In this document: positions 1 to 5,274 of the stretch, piece by piece
Position numbering within the stretch: the first letter of the stretch is position 1
Layout of the letters: the number at the start of each line of letters is the position of its first letter
From: Chitinophagales bacterium
Lineage (GTDB): Bacteria > Bacteroidota > Bacteroidia > Chitinophagales > Chitinophagaceae
DNA length: 5,520 nt
Assembly: GCA_015654495.1 (NCBI GenBank)
Contig: JAATGW010000464.1
Location: 1-5,520, forward strand
Direction of reading: 5' to 3'
Position numbers and translations under genes: made by a program
Notes under the pieces: model-generated
Told to the model about the DNA's origin: nothing
The model's database searches: none
The model's input: only the letters and a program-made list of their open reading frames with translations

Positions 1-470
1 GCAGTTTTGCCGGATTGCTTGCGCCTTTTAATGTTACTGTACTCGCCCACGATAAATATAAATTCGGTTTTGCGGGTGGCTATATCCGTGAGGCGGAGCC
101 GGAACAGATATTTCGTTATGCTGATATTGTAAGTATGCATCTCCCCCTTACCAGCGAAACACTGCACTATGCCGACGATTCGTTTTTCAGATCAATGACC
201 AACAAACCTTTTTTCCTGAATTGTTCAAGAGGAAAAGTGCATGAAACCGGAGCTGTTATCAGAGCCCTGGAAAATAATCAGATCAGCGGAGCCGGGTTGG
301 ATGTACTCGAAAATGAAAAAATCGCAGACTGGAATGAGGAAGAGAGAACAGAAATGTCGAAATTACTGGATGACCCCCGCGTCATAATCACACCACATAT
401 AGCCGGATACAGTAAGGAAGCATTATTGAGTATGGCAAAAGTTTTGCTTGATAAGCTGGGCATTCATTAA
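1..470 (+). CDS. D-2-hydroxyacid dehydrogenase (phosphoglycerate dehydrogenase-like), 3' part only
   Basis: This is the C-terminal part of an NAD-dependent D-isomer-specific 2-hydroxyacid dehydrogenase, a cytosolic enzyme that interconverts a 2-hydroxyacid and a 2-ketoacid. The reading frame is open to the left edge (first full codon at base 3), so the gene starts outside the window and the first part of the glycine-rich NAD loop is missing. Visible parts in order are the end of that loop and the second strand with the acidic ribose-binding residue (AHDKYK, bases 57-74), then HLPLT. The catalytic Arg is in NCSRG (codon 228-230), the Glu in DVLENEK, and the His in PHIAGYS (codon 396-398). All three family catalytic residues are therefore present. 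The protein stops about 20 residues after the His, so there is no C-terminal ACT domain like that of long serine-pathway SerA enzymes. The substrate cannot be read from this fragment: phosphoglycerate (serA-like) is plausible, but other hydroxyacids are possible. Confidence 0.9.
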   Translation, partial: SFAGLLAPFNVTVLAHDKYKFGFAGGYIREAEPEQIFRYADIVSMHLPLTSETLHYADDSFFRSMTNKPFFLNCSRGKVHETGAVIRALENNQISGAGLDVLENEKIADWNEEERTEMSKLLDDPRVIITPHIAGYSKEALLSMAKVLLDKLGIH

Positions 471-550
471 AGGAAACTTTTTTTACTTCGGGGAAAATAA
501 CCCGGGTCTGAATCTGTTTTTATTTGATTCTGTTATTCGTATTTTTTTTA

Positions 551-558
551 TATTTTTG
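551..558 (+). promoter_or_regulatory. candidate Bacteroidota -7 promoter element upstream of greA
   Basis: TATTTTTG matches the TAnnTTTG -7 consensus of the primary sigma factor of Bacteroidota exactly. The matching -33 element is poor: there is a TTTG at 523-526, but the 24-base gap is longer than the usual 19 or so, and only TCTG lies near the expected spacing. If used, transcription would start around 563-566, just before the hairpin at 568-594, so greA transcripts would have to pass the hairpin. The region is very T-rich, so a chance match is possible. Confidence 0.35.
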
Positions 559-567
559 TCGCCACTG

Positions 568-604
568 CAACGCTTCAGTTCTACTGGGGCGTTGTTGTTT
601 TTTT
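568..604 (+). terminator. intrinsic terminator, or attenuator in the greA leader
   Basis: An 11-base-pair stem is formed by CAACGCTTCAG (568-578) and CTGGGGCGTTG (584-594). It has nine Watson-Crick pairs, two internal G-U pairs and a five-base loop (TTCTA), and is followed directly by TTGTTTTTTT (595-604). The T-run lies on the + side only, so it acts on + strand transcripts. The simple reading is the terminator of the dehydrogenase gene, whose stop is 98 bases upstream. Because a -7-like box sits just before the hairpin and no promoter match is visible between it and greA, it may also control entry into greA. Confidence 0.8.
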
Positions 605-632
605 ATTTAAATCCCCAACGGGAAAATACTAC

Positions 633-638
633 AGGAGG
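633..638 (+). promoter_or_regulatory. strong Shine-Dalgarno sequence of greA
   Basis: AGGAGG, extended by one more G, lies five bases before the greA ATG at 644, which is close to an ideal pairing with the 16S rRNA tail. None of the other five starts that can be judged here has anything comparable: those regions are A-rich or have no purine block at the right distance. The site fixes the greA start at 644. Confidence 0.8.
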
Positions 639-643
639 GTATT

Positions 644-1117
644 ATGAGCGATTTAATTTATGTAACACAGGAGACGCTTGAACTCATGCAGGCGGAACTT
701 CAGAAACTCAAGGCGGTTGACCGGCCTGCTGCATCCAGAGCGATAGCTGAGGCACGTGAAAAAGGTGACCTCAAGGAAAATGCAGAGTACGATGCGGCCA
801 AAGAGGCGCAGGGTTTACTCGAAGCCAGAATCAGCAGGATGGAAGGCGAAATGGCCAATGTGCGGATACTCGAAACGAGTTCCATTGATACGAGCAAGGT
901 TTCCATTCTAACCAAAGTAACCATCACCAACACGGCAACAAAAAAATCAGTAACCTATCAGATTGTTTCTGAAAAAGAAGCTGATATCAAACTCGGAAAG
1001 ATCTCCATTACTTCTCCTATTGGAAAAGGATTGCTTGGCAAAAAACCCGGTGATATTGCGGAAGTAAAAGCACCGAATGGAATACTCAATTTCAGAGTAG
1101 ACGAAATCACTATCTGA
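644..1117 (+). CDS. greA: transcription elongation factor GreA
   Basis: GreA enters the secondary channel of backtracked RNA polymerase and stimulates cleavage of the extruded RNA 3' end, so that elongation resumes. The 157-residue length is the family norm. Residues 1-76 form the N-terminal antiparallel coiled coil. Its tip carries the conserved AREKGDLKENAEYDAAKEAQ (37-56), with the two acidic residues D42 and E45 that match the catalytic pair D41/E44 of E. coli GreA. Residues from about 80 on form the FKBP-like C-terminal domain, with the typical ISITSPIGKGLLGKKPGD (120-137) that docks on the polymerase. The start at 644 is set by an AGGAGG five bases upstream. The gene stands alone between two terminator hairpins and so is probably monocistronic. 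Nothing in the protein is abnormal. Confidence 0.97.
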   Translation: MSDLIYVTQETLELMQAELQKLKAVDRPAASRAIAEAREKGDLKENAEYDAAKEAQGLLEARISRMEGEMANVRILETSSIDTSKVSILTKVTITNTATKKSVTYQIVSEKEADIKLGKISITSPIGKGLLGKKPGDIAEVKAPNGILNFRVDEITI

Positions 1118-1135
1118 TTGAATTATATTTTACAG

Positions 1136-1162
1136 AAGCCTGGGCTGGTACCAGGCTTTTTT
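1136..1162 (+). terminator. intrinsic terminator of greA
   Basis: A perfect 8-base-pair stem, AAGCCTGG (1136-1143) with CCAGGCTT (1151-1158), closes a seven-base loop. A run of six T (1157-1162) overlaps its end. It begins 18 bases after the greA stop and has no T-run on the other side, so it serves greA only. Confidence 0.88.
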
Positions 1163-1199
1163 AGTTTCAGGAGAATATCTTTACATCTAAATTTCTGCT

Positions 1200-1595
1200 A
1201 TGGCCGGAATATTTATGAAAATTATTCAGGGAGAAATTCCATCTTATAAAATTCTTGAAAACGAGCTCTTTTTTGCATTTCTGGACATCTCCCCTTTAAG
1301 AATGGGTCATACACTTGTGGTACCAAAAACGGAAACCGATCGTTTTTTTGATCTTGGCGATGAATATCTGAGCAAGATCCTCGTTTTTGCCAAACCGATT
1401 GTAAAGGCCATTGAAAATTCCTTCGAATGCCAGCGATGTGGTATTGCTGTAATAGGTCTTGAAGTACCACATGCACACCTGCACCTGGTTCCAATCGACA
1501 GCGCTGATGACCTGAATTTTACCAGGAAGAAATTGTCGCCTGGTTCGGAGGACCTGAAAAAAGCCCAGGAAAAAATACTTTCTAACCTGAAATGA
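1200..1595 (+). CDS. HIT family nucleotide-binding protein (Hint-like hydrolase)
   Basis: This is a small cytosolic protein of the histidine triad superfamily, whose Hint branch hydrolyses nucleoside phosphoramidates and related adenylated compounds through a histidine-AMP intermediate. The 131 residues start with GIFMKIIQGEIPSYKILENE, the usual first strands of the fold, followed by FLDISPLRMGHTLVVPK (27-43). The triad is VPHAHLHLVPI, with H91, H93 (expected nucleophile) and H95. The N-terminal C-x-x-C zinc pair found in many bacterial HIT proteins is absent (GIFMK instead), so no structural zinc is expected there. A C-Q-R-C at 77-80 sits before the triad, and its role is unknown. The start at 1200 gives a normal N-terminus. 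The true substrate cannot be told from sequence. Its last four bases overlap the next gene. A 7-of-8 match to a -7 box (TATCTTTA, 1176-1183) precedes it, but without a clear -33. Confidence 0.95.
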   Translation: MAGIFMKIIQGEIPSYKILENELFFAFLDISPLRMGHTLVVPKTETDRFFDLGDEYLSKILVFAKPIVKAIENSFECQRCGIAVIGLEVPHAHLHLVPIDSADDLNFTRKKLSPGSEDLKKAQEKILSNLK

Positions 1596-1936
1596 CAAGC
1601 GAAAACAAAAAGCCTGGGATTCCGGCTCCCAAATGGATCAACTGGGTCTGCATTTGTTTTTATACAGCCGGGCTGATCAATATCATCATTTCTTTTACCG
1701 GAATATATGCCCGGTTCGGCCTGTTTTATTCGGCACTAAATGTTTTACTTATAGTAATCATGTTCGCTGCCCTTTCAGGAATAGGATCTATGGAAAAATG
1801 GGGAGCTATCCTTTTTGCCATAGTAATCTTCATTAAAACAGGTTACGATTTTTATTCCGGCGCTTTTCAATGGTGGGAACTGGCCTTGTTTATACCTGTC
1901 ATTCTGGTATTGCTGCAGTATAAAAAAATGAAATAA
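1592..1936 (+). CDS. small four-helix membrane protein of unknown function
   Basis: I do not recognise this family. The 114 residues show a short polar N-terminus rich in Lys and Pro (1-15), then four hydrophobic segments at about 16-38, 44-64, 69-86 and 93-110, ending in a basic KKMK tail. It should be an inner-membrane protein with little outside the lipid. Aromatic residues cluster at helix ends (W15, W18, W70, W94, W95 and several Tyr). There are no obvious catalytic or metal-binding motifs, and the only charges inside the helices are at their borders. Its ATG lies in the ATGA shared with the HIT gene stop, so translation is probably coupled to HIT. Its stop is two bases from the stop of the convergent ruvC. 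The reading frame is convincing because of the hydrophobic pattern and the coupling, not because of homology. Confidence 0.8.
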   Translation: MTSENKKPGIPAPKWINWVCICFYTAGLINIIISFTGIYARFGLFYSALNVLLIVIMFAALSGIGSMEKWGAILFAIVIFIKTGYDFYSGAFQWWELALFIPVILVLLQYKKMK

Positions 1937-1938
1937 GT

Positions 1939-2505
1939 TCAGGAAACACGGTGGGGATTCAGTCGTATAAAATCATCCCAACCTGATTTTTTCCGGCCAT
2001 GTTCGGCACGGGGAATCGGGGAACTCCTGTTAAAATGATGGCATAAAGCTACTGCCAGTGCATCCGATGCGTCAAAAGAAGTAATTTTTCCCGTAACTGG
2101 TATTATCCGCTGGATCATTTCCCACACCTGTTCTTTTCCTGCATTACCGTTTCCTGTAATAGATTGTTTTACTTTTTTGGGTGAGTATTCAGCAACCGGT
2201 AGTCCGGCCTGCATAGCAACAGCAATGGCCACACCCTGTGCCCGCCCCAGTTTCAGCATGCTTTGCACATTTTTTCCAAAAAAAGGCGCTTCAATAGCCA
2301 ATTCCTGCGGCTTATATTTCGTTATTATCTCCCGGATGGTCTGGTGAATCAGCGACAGCCTTTCGTACATGTCTTTTTTACTGCTGAGCCGCACAATATT
2401 CATTTCGACCATGGAAAGCTGCTTACCCCTTACCTCGAGAACACTGTATCCCATTATTACAGTTCCCGGATCGATGCCTAAAATAATGCACGAGTTTTCC
2501 TGCAA
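1939..2505 (-). CDS. ruvC: Holliday junction endonuclease RuvC
   Basis: RuvC is the dimeric endonuclease that cuts Holliday junctions with symmetrical nicks, working with the RuvAB branch-migration motor in recombination repair. The 188 residues carry the RNase H-like fold and all four acidic metal ligands: D12 in GIDPGT, E72 in AIEAPFF, and D145 and D148 in FDASDALAVALCH, matching D7, E66, D138 and D141 of E. coli. FGKNVQSMLKLGRAQGVA (76-93) and the basic KKVKQSITGNGNAGKEQV (110-127) are the usual dimer and DNA-contact regions. The tail GWDDFIRLNPHR resembles Bacteroidota RuvC proteins. The start is a TTG. An in-frame stop lies five codons upstream, no ATG or GTG occurs between it and the GIDPGT motif, and five residues before IILGIDPG is the normal N-terminal length. 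No ruvA or ruvB is present in the window. Confidence 0.96.
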   Translation of the reverse strand: MQENSCIILGIDPGTVIMGYSVLEVRGKQLSMVEMNIVRLSSKKDMYERLSLIHQTIREIITKYKPQELAIEAPFFGKNVQSMLKLGRAQGVAIAVAMQAGLPVAEYSPKKVKQSITGNGNAGKEQVWEMIQRIIPVTGKITSFDASDALAVALCHHFNRSSPIPRAEHGRKKSGWDDFIRLNPHRVS

Positions 2506-3531
2506 TTGCGAACTGTTTTAAAAGAATTCAATCCAAACCCTCTGAACAAAAGTATCAAAATAATCCTCAACTATTTTTTAGGTCCGGCCTTGTTTATCTG
2601 GGTAGGCTTGTCTGTATACAAACAGATTTGTTTGCAACCTGATATCCGGGGGCAGCTGGTCGGAATAAGAAATGCGGCAACAGGTTCAGAAGCCTGGAAA
2701 TTGTGGACGGTATTCCTGCTCATGTTTGTGAACTGGGGACTTGAAGCGCGTAAATGGCAGGTGATGCTTTTCAAACTGGACCGGATGAGTTTTTTCAGAT
2801 CATTCAGAGCCATCCTTTCGGGAGTGGCTTTTTCCATGAATACGCCAAACAGAATAGGAGAATACGGCGGTCGCGTTTTATTTGTTGCACCTGAAAAAAG
2901 ATTCCGGGCAGTATCCCTGACGGCGGCCGGTAGTTTCAGCCAGCTGATAGTTACTATATGTATGGGTGCCGTTGGTCTTTTTTTTATAGCAGATAAAGTT
3001 GCTGCTTCCAGTGGCATGGAACATGTCAGAATCTGGCTCACAGCTCTTAAAATCGGAATGATTTTTCTTGCCATCGGTGTATTGGTTTTTTATTTCAGGA
3101 TGAATTGGCTGATTGCTGCTATCAGCCGGATACCCTTTGCCGGAAGAATACTGAAACATATTGAAGTAATAAGGGAGATGGATCCGTCTATACTACTGAG
3201 AGGGCTTTCGATTTCATTATTCCGTTTTCTGGTTTTCATTATTCAGTATAACCTGATGCTGCAGCTGATGGATGTTGAACTGGGGTGGTGGCAGGGTTTT
3301 TGGACGGTTTCTGTATTATTTTTGCTTCTGGCAGCAGTTCCCACCATAGCTTTGCTGGAATTGGGACTGAGATGGGAATACAGTATTGTGTTGTTTAGTT
3401 TATTCAGTACCAATTCTGTGGGGATGTATGCAGCGGCGACGGGTATCTGGGTGATAAATCTGGTTATACCCGCGCTTACGGGAAGTATGTTCATGTTGAG
3501 CTTCCGGCTTTTCAAAGGTCGGTTTTGTTAA
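2506..3531 (+). CDS. flippase-like membrane protein, lysylphosphatidylglycerol synthase transmembrane family (UPF0104/AglD2-like)
   Basis: This is a polytopic inner-membrane protein of about 340 residues with roughly eight hydrophobic segments (about 18-38, 64-80, 100-112, 140-162, 178-198, 233-255, 266-284 and 303-335). The family hallmark follows the third segment: M-N-T-P-N-R-I-G-E-Y-G-G-R (111-123), equivalent to the Pro-x-R-x-G-E motif of this family. A second conserved acidic spot is A-L-L-E-L-G-L-R (282-289). In MprF the same domain moves lysyl-phosphatidylglycerol across the membrane. Stand-alone members are thought to move or bind lipid-linked substrates, but the substrate here is unknown, and the soluble lysyl-transferase domain of MprF is absent. 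The first possible start is a TTG directly abutting the ruvC start; an in-frame stop lies at 2479-2481. The CTG at 2542 would give M-N-K-S-I-K-I-I-L-N-Y, a natural-looking N-terminus, so the start is uncertain. Confidence 0.87.
   Translation: MRTVLKEFNPNPLNKSIKIILNYFLGPALFIWVGLSVYKQICLQPDIRGQLVGIRNAATGSEAWKLWTVFLLMFVNWGLEARKWQVMLFKLDRMSFFRSFRAILSGVAFSMNTPNRIGEYGGRVLFVAPEKRFRAVSLTAAGSFSQLIVTICMGAVGLFFIADKVAASSGMEHVRIWLTALKIGMIFLAIGVLVFYFRMNWLIAAISRIPFAGRILKHIEVIREMDPSILLRGLSISLFRFLVFIIQYNLMLQLMDVELGWWQGFWTVSVLFLLLAAVPTIALLELGLRWEYSIVLFSLFSTNSVGMYAAATGIWVINLVIPALTGSMFMLSFRLFKGRFC
2547..2554 (-). promoter_or_regulatory. candidate -7 promoter element for ruvC
   Basis: Read on the - strand this is TACTTTTG, an exact match to the Bacteroidota TAnnTTTG -7 element. 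It would start a transcript near 2540, about 35 bases before the ruvC TTG start at 2505. No TTTG is visible at the usual 19-base distance upstream; the nearest TTG is only 13 bases away. The site lies inside the first codons of the divergent membrane gene, which fits the absence of any gap between the two genes. Confidence 0.35.
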
Positions 3532-3622
3532 ATGAACCTGTTATTATTTTACTAAAAAACGGCAATTAATATAACGAAACGTCTTCGAATTTGTCTTGAA
3601 TTAAGTGTTCAACAAATCATTC

Positions 3623-4414
3623 ATGAAAAAAACCCTGCTGTTTTTGATTTTTGCTTTTTCTGCCATTCACCTGAGTGCAGGAAATGATTTTTGCGGGTTG
3701 GTAAACAGGTCGTTCACATCCGGAGAGAGCATTACTTTCAAGGTATTTTATAGTGTCATAGGTATTTATGTTGATGCGGGTACAGCAAGTTTTTCGGCAA
3801 ACCATGTTCAGTTTAATAACAGGCCCGCCTATCATATAGTAGGGTTGGGAAACTCTAATCCTTCCTACGACTGGGTATTTAAAGTGCGTGACCGGTATGA
3901 GTCATACCTTGATACGCAAACGCTCAAGCCATTAAAGTTTATCAGAAACGTAGATGAAGGCGGGTATAAGAAATATGAGAATGTACAGTTTAATCATTCC
4001 AATGGTACTGCCGTTTCAAATGAAAAAACCTACAAAGTACCTTCATGTGTACAGGATGTATTGAGTGCAGTATACTACGCCCGCAATATCGACTTCGATA
4101 AATACAAACCCGGCGATAAGATTCCTTTCACGATGTTTCTTGATGACGAAGTTTACAATCTTTATATCCGTTATATAGGAAAAGAAACGGTAAAGACACG
4201 TTATGGAAAATTCAAATCCATCAAATTCAAACCCATGCTGATACAGGGTACTCTTTTTGAAGGCGGTGAAAAAATGACGGTATGGGTAACCGATGATGCC
4301 AATCATCTTCCCCTGAGGATTGAAAGTCCGATCACTGTGGGTTCCGTAAAGGTTGATATGATGGGATACCGCAATCTCCGTCATCCACTCACTTCAATGA
4401 TGAGTCTACGCTGA
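3623..4414 (+). CDS. exported DUF3108 domain protein
   Basis: The 263-residue protein begins with a clear Sec signal peptide, MKKTLLFLIFAFSAIHLSA, with likely cleavage after A19 (before GNDF). It should act in the periplasm or at the envelope. The start at 3623 is preferred over a GTG at 3605, which would add six residues ahead of the signal peptide. The mature part has the pattern of the DUF3108 family: an opening S-x-x-S-G-E-S-I-T-F-K-V-F-Y with a following D-A-G-T-A (34-55), then Y-D-W-V-F-K-V-R-D-R-Y-E-S-Y-L-D (82-97), and a closing run from about residue 150 with repeated beta-strand alternation and W-V-T-D-D-A-N-H-L-P-L-R-I (221-233). No enzymatic motif is seen and the family has no settled function. 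There are two cysteines, C24 near the mature N-terminus and C142, and a disulfide is possible. It lies 91 bases after the flippase-like gene, on the same strand. Confidence 0.88.
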   Translation: MKKTLLFLIFAFSAIHLSAGNDFCGLVNRSFTSGESITFKVFYSVIGIYVDAGTASFSANHVQFNNRPAYHIVGLGNSNPSYDWVFKVRDRYESYLDTQTLKPLKFIRNVDEGGYKKYENVQFNHSNGTAVSNEKTYKVPSCVQDVLSAVYYARNIDFDKYKPGDKIPFTMFLDDEVYNLYIRYIGKETVKTRYGKFKSIKFKPMLIQGTLFEGGEKMTVWVTDDANHLPLRIESPITVGSVKVDMMGYRNLRHPLTSMMSLR

Positions 4415-4425
4415 TCGTTCAACGT

Positions 4426-5274
4426 TCAACGTAAGTTTGTTAAATCAAATGTTTCCCTTTGGCGAATTCCTTTTTCAGTCAGCTGAAGATTGCAGCATTC
4501 ATGCACTGCATCATGTTCAAAGAAAAGTGTATAGTTGTTTTCAAGGGCCTCGGTGAGGAAAGATTTTTTTTCTGCCAGGGTAGTTAAAGGAAACATATCA
4601 TAGGCCATAATATAGGGAAGCGGAATATGCGATACCGAAGGTAAAAGATCGGCCATATAAACAATTGTTCTGCCATTGAAACTAATCTGTGGTAACATCA
4701 TTGAGTCAGTATGGCCATTTACAAAACGAAGTTTTATATCACCTGAAAACCCTGCGATGCCATTTTCAGGAACATCGATCATCTGCAATTGACCCGAGGC
4801 GGCAACCGGTAGAATATTTTCTTTCAGAAAGGATGCTTTTTCTCTTTCATTTGGTTCTGTTGCCCACTGCCAGTGTTTTTCATTACTCCAGTAAACAGCA
4901 TTTGAAAAGGTGGGAACGAGTTTTTCACCTTCACGTTTGATTGCACCCCCGCAGTGATCAAAATGCAGATGGGTGAGTATAACATCTGTAATATCAGAAA
5001 ATCCAAAGCCCGCTTTTTTTAGTGAAGATTCAAGAGTTTCCGTTCCTGATAAATAATAATGACCAAAGAATCTTTCATCCTGTTTATCACCAACTCCTGT
5101 ATCTACCAGGATCAGTTTATTTCCATCTTCGATCAGGAGACAACGCAGGGCCCAATTGCAGAGATTTTTTTCATCGGCGCTTTGAAGTTTGCTCCAGATC
5201 TGTTTGGGAACAACCCCGAACATTGCGCCTCCATCAAGTTTAAAATAGCCGGTATTAATTGAATAGAGTTGCAT
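4426..5274 (-). CDS. metallo-beta-lactamase-fold hydrolase, lactonase-like
   Basis: The 282-residue protein has the full zinc site of the metallo-beta-lactamase hydrolase superfamily. It carries T-H-L-H-F-D-H (H102, H104, D106, H107), then G-H-T at 187-189 (H188), M-A-D (D209) and F-E-H-D (H254), so a two-metal hydrolase is expected. The order V-D-T-G (57-60), then the HxHxDH motif, G-H-T and M-A-D resembles N-acyl homoserine lactonase-like and related hydrolases. The usual G-H-T-P-G-H is G-H-T-D-S-M-M here, so lactonase activity should not be assumed. No signal peptide is seen; it is probably cytosolic. The start chosen is the ATG at 5274, preceded by A-rich AAAGAAAAG. A TTG at 5316 would add 14 residues unlike the family. 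It overlaps the end of the upstream transporter gene by 20 bases, which suggests co-transcription. Its stop is 11 bases from that of the convergent DUF3108 gene. Confidence 0.92.
   Translation of the reverse strand: MQLYSINTGYFKLDGGAMFGVVPKQIWSKLQSADEKNLCNWALRCLLIEDGNKLILVDTGVGDKQDERFFGHYYLSGTETLESSLKKAGFGFSDITDVILTHLHFDHCGGAIKREGEKLVPTFSNAVYWSNEKHWQWATEPNEREKASFLKENILPVAASGQLQMIDVPENGIAGFSGDIKLRFVNGHTDSMMLPQISFNGRTIVYMADLLPSVSHIPLPYIMAYDMFPLTTLAEKKSFLTEALENNYTLFFEHDAVHECCNLQLTEKGIRQRETFDLTNLR

Noticed and set aside
448..681. Open frame of 77 codons on the + strand spanning the gap before greA
   Set aside because: It overlaps the dehydrogenase end and the greA start in other frames, is driven by T-rich codons (Phe, Leu, Ile) and crosses a terminator. 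No ribosome binding site supports it.
1176..1183. TATCTTTA as a promoter -7 element for the HIT gene
   Set aside because: It matches seven of eight consensus bases, but no -33 element lies at the right distance, where the greA terminator sits instead. Not strong enough to list as a feature, although a promoter should exist between 1163 and 1199.
2571..3074. Open frame of 167 codons on the - strand opposite the flippase-like gene
   Set aside because: The product shows no coherent hydrophobic or domain pattern, and the + strand frame is a convincing membrane protein family member. This is an antisense shadow.
3532..3622. Promoter or terminator between the flippase-like gene and the DUF3108 gene
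   Set aside because: The 91 bases are AT-rich, with a TTTG at 3590-3593 lacking the upstream TA, and no hairpin with a T-run. I could not support either element.
3605..3622. GTG at 3605 as the start of the DUF3108 gene
   Set aside because: It adds six residues before a standard MKK-type signal peptide; the ATG at 3623 gives the normal start.
4043..4384. Open frame of 113 codons on the - strand opposite the DUF3108 gene
   Set aside because: It lies wholly inside a well-supported gene and its product has no recognisable pattern.
4416..4431. Two tandem copies of CGTTCAA between the convergent DUF3108 and metallo-hydrolase stops
   Set aside because: Only two 7-base units, with no further copies nearby and no hairpin plus T-run on either strand. 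Too short to call a repeat element or a terminator.
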